From the NCBI GenBank assembly GCA_050949705.1, contig JBMNGG010000003.1, positions 310,001 to 374,000 on the forward strand: a stretch of DNA of 64,000 nt. Reading direction: 5' to 3'. How positions within the stretch are numbered: the stretch's first letter is position 1; every line of letters starts with the position of its first letter. The notes under the pieces are model-generated. The model worked only from the letters and a program-made list of their open reading frames with translations. It searched no databases and was not told where the DNA came from. Below, piece after piece: positions 7,173 to 14,804 of the stretch. A program made the position numbers and the translations under genes. Source of the DNA: JBMNGG01 sp050949705. GTDB lineage: Bacteria; Bacillota; Thermosediminibacteria; Thermosediminibacterales; Tepidanaerobacteraceae.

Positions 7173-8375
7173 ATGGCAAAACAAAAATTTGAAAGGACAA
7201 AACCCCATGTAAACATAGGAACCATCGGTCACGTAGACCATGGAAAGACCACATTAACAGCAGCCATAACGAAGGTACTTGCTGATGCAGGGCTATCAAA
7301 CTTTATAGACTATGACAACATAGACAAAGCCCCAGAAGAAAGAGAACGTGGAATAACCATAGCCACATCCCACGTAGAATACGAGACAGAAAACCGTCAC
7401 TATGCCCACGTAGACTGCCCTGGTCACGCTGACTACGTAAAGAACATGATAACAGGCGCAGCCCAGATGGACGGAGCCATACTAGTAGTATCAGCAGCAG
7501 ACGGTCCAATGCCCCAGACAAGAGAACACATACTCCTTGCAAGACAAGTAGGAGTACCCTATATAGTAGTATTTCTAAACAAAGCCGACATGGTAGATGA
7601 CGAAGAACTAATAGAACTAGTAGAAATGGAAGTAAGAGAACTCCTATCCGAGTATGAATTTCCAGGAGACGACATACCAATAGTATCAGGCTCAGCCCTA
7701 AAAGCCCTAGAATGTGGCTGTGGTCAAAAAGACTGCGAATGGTGTGGCAAGATATGGGAACTAATGGAACAAGTAGATAGTTACATTCCCACACCCGAAC
7801 GTGACACAGACAAACCATTCCTAATGCCTGTAGAAGACGTATTTACCATAACCGGTCGTGGAACAGTAGTAACCGGTAGAGTAGAAAGAGGTACCGTAAA
7901 AGTAGGAGACGAAGTAGAAATGGTAGGTCTAGCCGAAGAGAGCAGAAAGACAGTAGTTACCGGAGTAGAGATGTTCAGGAAACTACTAGACTCAGCAGTA
8001 GCCGGAGACAACATAGGAGCACTGCTTAGAGGAGTAAACAGAGACGAAGTAGAAAGAGGAATGGTACTTGCCAAACCCGGCAGCATCAAACCCCATACCA
8101 AATTCAAAGGTCAGGTATACGTACTAAAGAAAGAAGAAGGTGGAAGACACACACCATTCTTTAACGGATACAGACCACAGTTTTACTTTAGAACCACAGA
8201 CGTAACAGGCACAATAGCCATGCCCGAAGGCACAGAAATGGTAATGCCTGGTGACAACATCGTCATGGACATTGAGCTTATATCACCTATAGCTATAGAA
8301 CCCGGTCTAAGGTTTGCTATTCGTGAAGGTGGCAGAACTGTAGGAGCCGGTGTCGTAACTGAAATAAATGAATAA
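7173..8375 (+). CDS. tuf: Translation elongation factor Tu
   Basis: EF-Tu brings aminoacyl-tRNA to the ribosome as a GTP complex. The 400-residue protein has all G motifs: GHVDHGKT at 19-26, RERGITI in switch I, DCPGH at 81-85, NKAD at 136-139 and SGSAL at 172-176, followed by beta-barrel domains 2 and 3. After the G domain's SAL motif there is a cysteine-rich insertion with C181, C183, C188 and C191 (C-x-C-x4-C-x2-C), a feature I recall from some other Clostridia. Codon use is unlike the neighbours: nearly all Ile, Val and Leu codons end in A until about 8262, after which it becomes mixed. AAGGAGG at 7160-7166 precedes ATG 7173. Confidence 0.98.
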   Translation: MAKQKFERTKPHVNIGTIGHVDHGKTTLTAAITKVLADAGLSNFIDYDNIDKAPEERERGITIATSHVEYETENRHYAHVDCPGHADYVKNMITGAAQMDGAILVVSAADGPMPQTREHILLARQVGVPYIVVFLNKADMVDDEELIELVEMEVRELLSEYEFPGDDIPIVSGSALKALECGCGQKDCEWCGKIWELMEQVDSYIPTPERDTDKPFLMPVEDVFTITGRGTVVTGRVERGTVKVGDEVEMVGLAEESRKTVVTGVEMFRKLLDSAVAGDNIGALLRGVNRDEVERGMVLAKPGSIKPHTKFKGQVYVLKKEEGGRHTPFFNGYRPQFYFRTTDVTGTIAMPEGTEMVMPGDNIVMDIELISPIAIEPGLRFAIREGGRTVGAGVVTEINE

Positions 8376-8386
8376 TTGAGTAAAAC

Positions 8387-8416
8387 AGGGGAATCGAGAG
8401 ATTCCCTTTAATTTTT
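8387..8416 (+). terminator. Terminator after tuf
   Basis: A stem with arms 8387-8395 and 8400-8408 and a GAGA loop is followed by TTAATTTTT. It separates tuf from the rpmG-secE-nusG transcript. Confidence 0.75.
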
Positions 8417-8525
8417 CTGTCTTTATTGACAACATACTTTAATTATGATAAATTTATTAAAGTAACTTAGTAGCGAAAAATCCTTACACTAATCAATAGA
8501 AGAGAAGCACTAGGAGGTGTACTCA

Positions 8526-8675
8526 TTGAGGGTCAATATTATTTTAGCGTGTACAGAATGTAAACAAAGGAATTATTTTACGCAGAAGAACAAGAAAAAC
8601 GACCCCGATCGGCTGGAGTTTAATAAATATTGCAGGCATTGTGGAAAACATACACCACATAAAGAAACTAAATAA
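8526..8675 (+). CDS. rpmG: 50S ribosomal protein L33
   Basis: This short gene encodes 49 residues from TTG 8526 to TAA 8673-8675, with AGGAGGTG at 8512-8519. The product is the zinc-binding form of L33: it has CTEC near residues 9-12 and CRHC near 36-39, and family segments such as RNYFT and NDPDRLEFNKYC. L33 lies near the tRNA exit site of the large subunit. It heads the secE-nusG-rplK run, as in other Firmicutes. Confidence 0.93.
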   Translation: MRVNIILACTECKQRNYFTQKNKKNDPDRLEFNKYCRHCGKHTPHKETK

Positions 8676-8693
8676 TTACTAGGAGGATGTCCT

Positions 8694-8900
8694 ATGGCAG
8701 CGGCTAAGGAGGGTGTAGTGAAAAGGGCCGGTAGATTTTTTAGAGAAGTAAGGTCAGAAATGAGAAAAGTTACATGGCCCACAAGAAGCGATCTTACCAC
8801 ATATACCATAGTAGTATTGGTATCTGTTGCCATTGTCAGTGGTTTTATTTGGATTGCTGATACTATACTTTATAAAGCAATATCATTTATACTCCGATGA
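8694..8900 (+). CDS. secE: Preprotein translocase subunit SecE
   Basis: SecE is the small essential subunit that clamps the SecY channel in the membrane. The 68-residue protein has the short single-helix form: an amphipathic segment RFFREVRSEMRKVTWPTR (14-31) with the invariant KVTWPT motif, then one membrane helix at about 37-62. AGGAGG lies 9 bp before ATG 8694. Its stop codon overlaps a possible ATG for nusG, consistent with coupled translation. Confidence 0.95.
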   Translation: MAAAKEGVVKRAGRFFREVRSEMRKVTWPTRSDLTTYTIVVLVSVAIVSGFIWIADTILYKAISFILR

Positions 8901-8929
8901 TTGAAGGAGGTTGGGCAAGACCCAGTAGT

Positions 8930-9454
8930 ATGTCTAAAAATTGGTATGTAATTCATACTTACTCCGGTTATGAAAATAAGGTTAAAACTAATCTAGAAAA
9001 GCGTGTTGAGTCCATGGGGATGCAAGACAAGATTTTTCGTGTACTTGTCCCTATGGAAGAAGAAGTAGAAATAAAAAATGGGAAAAAGAAAGTTACACAA
9101 CGCAAGGTATTTCCAGGTTATGTATTAGTTGAGATGATTGTTACAGATGATTCTTGGTATGTTGTTAGAAATACACCGGGAGTCACCGGTTTTGTTGGGG
9201 CAGGAAGTAAACCTATACCTCTCCAAGAAACCGAAACGAAACTAATCTTAAGACAAATGGGGATTGAAGAGCCCAAGCAAAAGATTGATATTTCTCCGAA
9301 CCAAAATGTCAAAGTATCATCAGGTCCTTTTGAGAACTTTGTCGGTAAGGTTTTAGAGATACATCAGGATAAGAGGAAGTTAAAAGTTTTAATATCTATG
9401 TTTGGACGAGAAACCCCTATTGAATTAGGTTTTGAACAAGTAGAAAAAATATAG
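8930..9454 (+). CDS. nusG: Transcription antitermination factor NusG
   Basis: NusG binds RNA polymerase and modulates pausing and termination. The protein opens with SKNWYVIHTYSGYENKV, the canonical NGN domain start, and carries VFPGYVLVEM and VRNTPGVTGFVG. A KOW domain follows at about 120-174 with VSSGPFENFVGKV. I give ATG 8930 (174 residues), which matches the family's start. The AAGGAGG at 8904-8910 is 19 nt away, which is long. ATG 8897, overlapping the secE stop, would add 11 residues. The exact start is therefore uncertain but the identity is not. Confidence 0.95.
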   Translation: MSKNWYVIHTYSGYENKVKTNLEKRVESMGMQDKIFRVLVPMEEEVEIKNGKKKVTQRKVFPGYVLVEMIVTDDSWYVVRNTPGVTGFVGAGSKPIPLQETETKLILRQMGIEEPKQKIDISPNQNVKVSSGPFENFVGKVLEIHQDKRKLKVLISMFGRETPIELGFEQVEKI

Positions 9455-9479
9455 AGATAGTCAAACAGGAGGTGCGCTC

Positions 9480-9902
9480 ATGGCAAAAAAAGTTGTATCT
9501 ATGGTTAAACTCCAAATCCCCGCCGGTAAAGCGACGCCAGCACCACCGGTAGGTCCGGCTCTTGGTCCTACAGGGATTAATATAATGAACTTTTGCAAGG
9601 AGTTTAATGAAAAGACAGCTGCCCAAGCTGGTCTAATTATACCGGTAGAACTTTCGGTATATCAGGATAGGTCTTTTTCATTTATATTAAAAACACCGCC
9701 AGCTTCAGTTTTGTTAAAGAAAGCTGCAGGCCTTGACAAGGCTTCCGGAGAGCCTAACAGGGTAAAAGTAGGTGTAGTTAGTAAAAAGGATATTCAGGAG
9801 ATAGCTGAATTAAAAAAAGTTGATTTGAATGCTGATACTATAGAGTCTGCAATGAAAATGATTGAAGGTACTGCACGTAGTATGGGTATTACAGTTAAAT
9901 AA
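9480..9902 (+). CDS. rplK: 50S ribosomal protein L11
   Basis: L11 forms part of the GTPase-associated centre with L10-L12 and binds 23S rRNA. The 140-residue product has the usual length, the proline-rich flexible N-terminal segment (LQIPAGKATPAPPVGPALG) and the C-terminal RNA-binding domain ending in GTARSMGI. ATG 9480 follows AGGAGGTG. It lies 25 bp after nusG and 50 bp before rplA. Confidence 0.97.
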   Translation: MAKKVVSMVKLQIPAGKATPAPPVGPALGPTGINIMNFCKEFNEKTAAQAGLIIPVELSVYQDRSFSFILKTPPASVLLKKAAGLDKASGEPNRVKVGVVSKKDIQEIAELKKVDLNADTIESAMKMIEGTARSMGITVK

Positions 9903-9952
9903 TTTTAGAAGTGGGAGGATTTTTCCGCTAATACCACAAGGAGGTTGTAACA

Positions 9953-10648
9953 ATGGCTAAACACGGTAAAAAATATGTAGAAGCCTTAAAACTTGTTGAC
10001 AGAACAAAACTCTACGAAGTTCAGGAAGCTATGGAGCTCGTAGAAAAAACAGCTGTTAGAAACTTTGATGAAACAATAGAGGTAGCAGTCCGACTGGGTG
10101 TTGATCCAAGACATGCAGATCAGCAAGTAAGGGGAACTGTTACTCTTCCACATGGCACTGGTAAAACAGTGAGAGTGTTGGTTTTTGCCAAGGGTGATAA
10201 AGTCAAAGAAGCTGAGGAAGCTGGAGCAGATTTTGTTGGTTCAGATGAAATGGTAGCAAAAATAGAAGGTGGATTTTTTGACTTCGATGTAGCAGTAGCT
10301 ACCCCGGATATGATGGGTACAGTAGGTAGATTAGGTCGTGTCTTAGGGCCTAAAGGCCTTATGCCGAATCCAAAAGCCGGTACTGTAACTTTTGATGTTG
10401 GGAAAGCTGTTAAAGAAATAAAAGCTGGTAAAATCGAGTATAGAGTTGACAAAACTAAAATAGTTCATGCTCCCATAGGAAAAAAATCTTTTGGTGCAGA
10501 CAAATTAAAAGAAAACTTTCATGCTATTATGGATGCAATTATCAAAGCAAGACCAGCTGCTACCAAAGGACAATACATTAGAAGTGTTGTTATTTCCAGC
10601 TCAATGGGACCAGGGATAAAAATAAATCCTCAAAAACTGACAGATTAA
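9953..10648 (+). CDS. rplA: 50S ribosomal protein L1
   Basis: L1 builds the mobile L1 stalk at the ribosomal E site and in many bacteria represses its own mRNA. The 231-residue protein shows the two-domain L1 pattern, with domain I segments such as VAVRLGVDPRHADQQVRGT, domain II around GRLGRVLGPKGLMPNPKAGT (about 124-143) and the C-terminal return into domain I with SSSMGPGIKI. ATG 9953 follows AAGGAGG. No separate repressor hairpin was identified. Confidence 0.97.
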   Translation: MAKHGKKYVEALKLVDRTKLYEVQEAMELVEKTAVRNFDETIEVAVRLGVDPRHADQQVRGTVTLPHGTGKTVRVLVFAKGDKVKEAEEAGADFVGSDEMVAKIEGGFFDFDVAVATPDMMGTVGRLGRVLGPKGLMPNPKAGTVTFDVGKAVKEIKAGKIEYRVDKTKIVHAPIGKKSFGADKLKENFHAIMDAIIKARPAATKGQYIRSVVISSSMGPGIKINPQKLTD

Positions 10649-10674
10649 AAACAAAATAAATTTGTGTAATAATT

Positions 10675-10785
10675 AGCTGCAGACAGTAGGTGCTATAAAG
10701 GCTTAATATCCTACCGAGGCGAAAAAGGTATTGTTTTGCATGTTTAAAAAGGCCTTTCTGTTTCTGCAGGAATGCCTTTTTTGAC
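10675..10785 (+). ncRNA. L10 leader RNA with attenuator hairpin
   Basis: The 165-bp gap between rplA and rplJ carries a recognisable ribosomal L10 leader. GCTGCAGACAGTAGGTG at 10676-10692 and TCCTACCGAGGCG at 10709-10721 form the L10(L12)4-binding fold. A long hairpin follows (arms 10746-10760 and 10767-10781, one mismatch and one G-U pair) ending in a T run. By analogy with Bacillus, bound L10-L12 complex would favour the terminator and lower rplJL expression. The fold is assigned by pattern, not computed. Confidence 0.85.
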
Positions 10786-10813
10786 TTTTTTATTACATTA
10801 GGGAGGTGAAATA

Positions 10814-11332
10814 GTGGCATTAAAAGAGGCGAAAGTAAAAGCAGTAGAAGAAATAAAAGATAAATTTAGTCGCTCTAGAACTGCAATCCTTACCGATTAT
10901 CGTGGTTTAAATGTTGCAGAGATTACTGAACTTAGGCGCAAGCTTAAAGAGGAAGATGTAGAGTATAAAGTAGTTAAAAATACTTTAACCAGCATAGCCA
11001 TTAAAGATTTTGACTTTAATCTTGATGAGTTTTTAGAAGGACCTACAGCTATTGCTTTTAGTTATGAAGATCCAGTTGCTCCAGCCAAAGTCCTGGTAGA
11101 CTTTGCTAAGACCCATAAGCAACTCGAAATTAAAGCTGGTGTTGTTGAAGGTAAAGTAACAAGTAAAGACGTTATTGATGAATTGGCAAAATTGCCACCC
11201 AAGGAACAACTCTTGGCCAATGCAGTGGGTGCAATACAGTCTCCGCTGTATGGTATTGTTGGTGTATTACAGGGACCACTGCGCGAGTTAGTTTATACTT
11301 TACAGGCAGTGCAAGATAAGAAAGCTTCATAA
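10814..11332 (+). CDS. rplJ: 50S ribosomal protein L10
   Basis: L10 anchors the L7/L12 stalk to 23S rRNA. The 172-residue protein has the family N-terminus around ILTDYRGLNVAEITELRRKL and the central KNTLTSIA segment. The C-terminal helix at about 133-165 is the docking site for L12 dimers. It starts with GTG 10814 after GGAGGTG. Expression is probably attenuated through the leader immediately upstream. Confidence 0.97.
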   Translation: MALKEAKVKAVEEIKDKFSRSRTAILTDYRGLNVAEITELRRKLKEEDVEYKVVKNTLTSIAIKDFDFNLDEFLEGPTAIAFSYEDPVAPAKVLVDFAKTHKQLEIKAGVVEGKVTSKDVIDELAKLPPKEQLLANAVGAIQSPLYGIVGVLQGPLRELVYTLQAVQDKKAS

Positions 11333-11387
11333 AAAAGATTTGTAAACGAAAATGATATTTGTTAAATTAAAAAGGAGGAACTTTTAA

Positions 11388-11759
11388 ATGACAAGGGAAG
11401 AAATTATTTCTGCTATTGAAAATATGACAGTTTTAGAGTTATCTGAATTAGTAAAGGAACTTCAGGATAAATTTGGAGTAACTGCTGCCGCACCTGTGGC
11501 TGTAGCTGCTGCTCCTGCCGGTGCTGCTGAAGCAGCAGAAAGCGAGCAAACCGAATTTGATGCAGTACTTAGCTCAGTTGGTGACCAAAAGATTAAGGTA
11601 ATCAAGGCAGTCAGAGAAATCACAGGTCTAGGCCTAAAAGAAGCTAAGGATTTAGTAGACAATGCTCCAAAACCAATTAAAGAGAAAGTTTCCAAGGAAG
11701 AAGCCGAACAAGTTAAGGAAAAACTTGCCGAAGTCGGTGCTACTGTAGAGATTAAATAA
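11388..11759 (+). CDS. rplL: 50S ribosomal protein L7/L12
   Basis: L7/L12 recruits translational GTPases. The 123-residue protein has the N-terminal dimerisation helices, an Ala/Pro-rich hinge at about 34-50 and the C-terminal domain with KIKVIKAVREITGLGLKEAK, the factor-binding face. AAGGAGG precedes ATG 11388. In most Firmicutes rpoB follows closely, but here the gene is followed by a hairpin, tRNAs and spoIIE. Confidence 0.97.
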   Translation: MTREEIISAIENMTVLELSELVKELQDKFGVTAAAPVAVAAAPAGAAEAAESEQTEFDAVLSSVGDQKIKVIKAVREITGLGLKEAKDLVDNAPKPIKEKVSKEEAEQVKEKLAEVGATVEIK

Positions 11760-11777
11760 CAATCTTTAAACTAACAT

Positions 11778-11798
11778 GGGCTGTCTAAAAGGCAGCCC
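11778..11798 (+). terminator. Hairpin after rplL
   Basis: An 8-bp stem (GGGCTGTC with GGCAGCCC, loop TAAAA) lies 19 bp after rplL. It has no T run, so termination is uncertain and it may instead protect the 3' end. Confidence 0.4.
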
Positions 11799-11847
11799 AA
11801 ACACTTTAATGTGTATATTTTCACCAATATCCCCAAAATTCCGGGGC

Positions 11848-11876
11848 TTGACGAAATAGAAATTTTATTATAGAAT
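11848..11876 (+). promoter_or_regulatory. Promoter for the fMet-Met-Glu tRNA cluster
   Basis: TTGACG at 11848-11853 and TAGAAT at 11871-11876 are spaced by 17 bp, 36 bp before the first tRNA. Confidence 0.65.
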
Positions 11877-11912
11877 ATAAAATGCGTCACGACAGAAATA
11901 AATAATAAACAA

Positions 11913-11989
<77 letters not shown>

Positions 11990-12004
11990 AAAACTTTATA
12001 ATAT

Positions 12005-12081
12005 GGCGGCGTAGCTCAGGTGGCTAGAGCATGCGGTTCATACCCGCAGTGTCCGGGGTTCAAATCCCTGCGCCGCTACCA
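12005..12081 (+). tRNA. Elongator tRNA-Met (CAT)
   Basis: Acceptor arms GGCGGCG (12005-12011) and CGCCGCT (12071-12077) pair fully, unlike the initiator. The anticodon is CAT. The sequence resembles Bacillus elongator tRNA-Met rather than the CAT-anticodon tRNA-Ile. CCA is encoded. Confidence 0.9.
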
Positions 12082-12087
12082 AATCAT

Positions 12088-12162
12088 GGCCCTGTGGTCA
12101 AGCGGTTAAGACACCGCCCTTTCACGGCGGTAACAGGGGTTCGAGTCCCCTCAGGGTCACCA
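12088..12162 (+). tRNA. tRNA-Glu (TTC)
   Basis: Acceptor arms GGCCCTG (12088-12094) and CAGGGTC (12152-12158), anticodon TTC in the loop CTTTCAC, CCA encoded at 12160-12162. A Met-Glu tRNA pair upstream of spoIIE is also found in Bacillus subtilis. Confidence 0.96.
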
Positions 12163-12167
12163 AATGA

Positions 12168-12200
12168 AAATAAAGTCGCTTTAAGCGGCTTATTTTTTTT
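12168..12200 (+). terminator. Terminator after tRNA-Glu
   Basis: An imperfect stem (AAATAAAGTCGC with GCGGCTTATTT, one bulge and one G-U pair) runs directly into nine T residues. Confidence 0.75.
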
Positions 12201-12267
12201 TGCTAAAAAACAATTCCGCTTTTATTTATAATAATATTGTCGTCTAACGTGCCTCAACGTTTGTTTT

Positions 12268-12333
12268 TGTCGCATAATTTTAAATACTGAGTTCGCAATA
12301 CTGACAATATTCACAACAAGGCTTCGATATAAT
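12268..12333 (+). promoter_or_regulatory. Candidate Spo0A-controlled sigma-A promoter of spoIIE
   Basis: CTGACA at 12301-12306 and TATAAT at 12328-12333 are separated by 21 bp. Bacillus spoIIE and spoIIG promoters share this unusually long spacing and need phosphorylated Spo0A. A 6-of-7 match to the Spo0A box TGTCGAA, TGTCGCA, lies at 12268-12274, and a weaker one (TGTCGTC) at 12238-12244. A second TATAAT at 12333-12338 overlaps the first. The assignment is by analogy. Confidence 0.5.
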
Positions 12334-12369
12334 ATAATTTACCAACTTATTTCAAAGAGGAGGATAAAC

Positions 12370-14745
12370 TTGATTAATCGGGCTCAGCTTAAGTGGCATA
12401 GCTTGTCAAGACAGACATCTAAAAGAACTCCTACATTGCCTTTTTCATTAATATCGTCAAAGCCAGTTGTGAAAGAATTAATGCGGGTAGGTGTATTCGG
12501 GTTTATTTTAGGAATGGCTTCTATAGATGGATTATATCCTTTCGGTCTCTCGTTCATGGCTGCCAATTCACTCTATCGGAAGGATTATATATTACCTGGT
12601 GTTTTCTCGTTTTTAGGGACTTTACTCGCTATGCAGAGTATTATTTCATTACGATATTTAGGTGCTATGGGTATATTTTTATTGATTTTTTTCTTGCACA
12701 AAAGATTCTATGGAGAAAGCGAATTGGCACTTGGTGCAATGGTTGTCCTTTCTAATCTCATTGCGGGCATATTGTTTTTAACGACACGGGGAGTCTCACT
12801 ATATGATATATTTTTACTTTTAGTAGAATCAGCTATTGCCTGTATTATGACTTTTATCATACCTGGAGGGATGCCTTGGATATTTAAAGAACAGGTAAAT
12901 ACTACAGAAAGAAATATTTGCATGGCTGTCCTTTTAGGCGTGGTATTATCCATTGCCAAAAATATCATATTGCTAGGCATAAATGTTAGAGATGTTTTAG
13001 GAGTATTATCGGTATTGATATTGGCACTTATAGCCGGCCCTGGGGCGGGGGCATCAGCTGGAATTATCATCGGGATAACTGGCTTTTCCTTTAGTTTATC
13101 ACCTTGGTCTATTGCAATTATGGCGTTTTCTGGCTTAGTGTCAGGGTCTTTTTACAAATTAGGTAAAGTAGGAACCATAATTGGTTTTTCTATGGGATAT
13201 TTATTGTACAACCTCCATGTAAATTCCATGGGTGAAGCTATTATACCTTTACCGGTTTTATTTGTTTCATATTTACTATTTTTGCTTTTACCACCTAAAG
13301 TTCTTAAAAAAGTTGAGCTATATTTCGCAAATTCTCATAACCAAGAACTAATAAGTTCTTATAATATTGAAGAAAGAGCAAGAGACCGACTTTATGAGTT
13401 AGCCTCTTTATTAAATAATTTAGGTGAGGCATTTAAGGACAGCTCAACACAAAGAGAAGAACGGGTTTTATCTGCGCAATACTTGGATAGTGTTTGCAAG
13501 GAGGCGCAAATTAAGATTTGTTCGAAATGCGGTATGCGAAGAATCTGTTGGGAAAAGGAGTTAAAACGCACTATCAGCGCTTTTTATACACTGATAAAAA
13601 ATCATGAAGGTATATCTGCTAAAAATACTCTTCCTTTTTTATTTAAATCCCGTTGTAATCAAACGGAGAGTATAAAAGCAATAGTAAGAGAGCAAAGCGA
13701 AATATTCAATGTAAAACATCACATAGATAATATTATTAGATGCAATCAAGAATTAATTCGAGGGCATTTTTCAACAGCAGCAGAAATGATAAGATCTTTA
13801 GCCCAAGGAAAATACGAAGAAACATATGATAGAAATAGTGAAAAAGAACTTATGGAAAGGTTTTCAGAGGTAGGTGTACCTGTGGAACGAATAAATATTG
13901 AATACAATAACCCCGAGTTTAATGTAAATATTGTAAAACCTCCCTGCAAGAGTGATAAAGAATGTGAAATAGTTATCCCTATAATCGTATCAGATGTGCT
14001 AGGAAGGAAGACAAGGACTAATATTATTGATTGTCCCTTAAAGACTGGAACTCACCAGTGTCGTTTAAAAATTATATCTGAAGGAATATTAGAAGTATCA
14101 GTAGGAGTCGTTGGAGTAGCAAAACAAGGGCAAAATATTTCCGGAGATGCATTTTCATTTATGCAATTAAAGGGAGGCAAATATATGCTGGCTTTGTGTG
14201 ACGGTATGGGAGTGGGTAGTGAGGCTGCTAAACACAGTGAAAAGACACTCACTTTATTAGAGCGTTTATTGGAAGCTGGATATGATCCTAAAACAGCGTT
14301 AACAGTGGCAAATTCTGCTTTAATAGCAACAGGTGAAGAGGAGGGCTTTTCCACTATTGACCTTGTATTAATAGACACAAATAGTGGAATGGCAAAGTTT
14401 CTTAAATCAGGTGCCCCGGCTTGTTTCATTAAACGTGGAAAAAGAATCATTGTGATTAATGGTGGGAATCTTCCAATCGGCATAATGGATGAAGTTCCCT
14501 GCAATATTATAGAAAAATCCCTAAGGCCAGGAGATATGTTGGTAATGGTTACAGATGGAGTAATTGATGCCTTTTCTGAAGGCCAAAATGGTGAGGAGCT
14601 GCTTCGAAAGATTATTATGGAATGCAAGACTTCCAATCCTCAAGAAATGGCTGAAAAAATCTTAAACAAGACTAAAGAACAAAAGAATCCCAGAGATGAT
14701 ATGACTATACTAGTTGCAAATATTTGGGAGAAAAGGTTTAAGTAG
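12370..14745 (+). CDS. spoIIE: Stage II sporulation protein E (PP2C-type phosphatase)
   Basis: SpoIIE dephosphorylates the anti-anti-sigma factor SpoIIAA in the forespore, releasing sigma-F, and helps form the polar septum. The 791-residue protein has about ten hydrophobic segments between residues 35 and 315 and a central helical region with four Cys in a C-x2-C-x4-C pattern near residues 379-390. A C-terminal PP2C domain starts near 590, with GDAFSF, LCDGMGVG, GFSTIDLVLID and MVTDGVIDAF supplying the metal-binding Asp residues. The start is TTG 12370 after GAGGAGG. It follows tRNA-Glu and precedes tilS, the Bacillus order. Confidence 0.95.
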   Translation: MINRAQLKWHSLSRQTSKRTPTLPFSLISSKPVVKELMRVGVFGFILGMASIDGLYPFGLSFMAANSLYRKDYILPGVFSFLGTLLAMQSIISLRYLGAMGIFLLIFFLHKRFYGESELALGAMVVLSNLIAGILFLTTRGVSLYDIFLLLVESAIACIMTFIIPGGMPWIFKEQVNTTERNICMAVLLGVVLSIAKNIILLGINVRDVLGVLSVLILALIAGPGAGASAGIIIGITGFSFSLSPWSIAIMAFSGLVSGSFYKLGKVGTIIGFSMGYLLYNLHVNSMGEAIIPLPVLFVSYLLFLLLPPKVLKKVELYFANSHNQELISSYNIEERARDRLYELASLLNNLGEAFKDSSTQREERVLSAQYLDSVCKEAQIKICSKCGMRRICWEKELKRTISAFYTLIKNHEGISAKNTLPFLFKSRCNQTESIKAIVREQSEIFNVKHHIDNIIRCNQELIRGHFSTAAEMIRSLAQGKYEETYDRNSEKELMERFSEVGVPVERINIEYNNPEFNVNIVKPPCKSDKECEIVIPIIVSDVLGRKTRTNIIDCPLKTGTHQCRLKIISEGILEVSVGVVGVAKQGQNISGDAFSFMQLKGGKYMLALCDGMGVGSEAAKHSEKTLTLLERLLEAGYDPKTALTVANSALIATGEEEGFSTIDLVLIDTNSGMAKFLKSGAPACFIKRGKRIIVINGGNLPIGIMDEVPCNIIEKSLRPGDMLVMVTDGVIDAFSEGQNGEELLRKIIMECKTSNPQEMAEKILNKTKEQKNPRDDMTILVANIWEKRFK

Positions 14746-14804
14746 TTGATATTTATAGTAAAAAACGTTACTATTTAGTTAAATATTGGGAAACGAGTTG
14801 GAAA

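Noticed and set aside
7303..8107. Long antisense frames inside tuf
   Set aside because: They are by-products of the extreme A-ending codon use of tuf on the plus strand.
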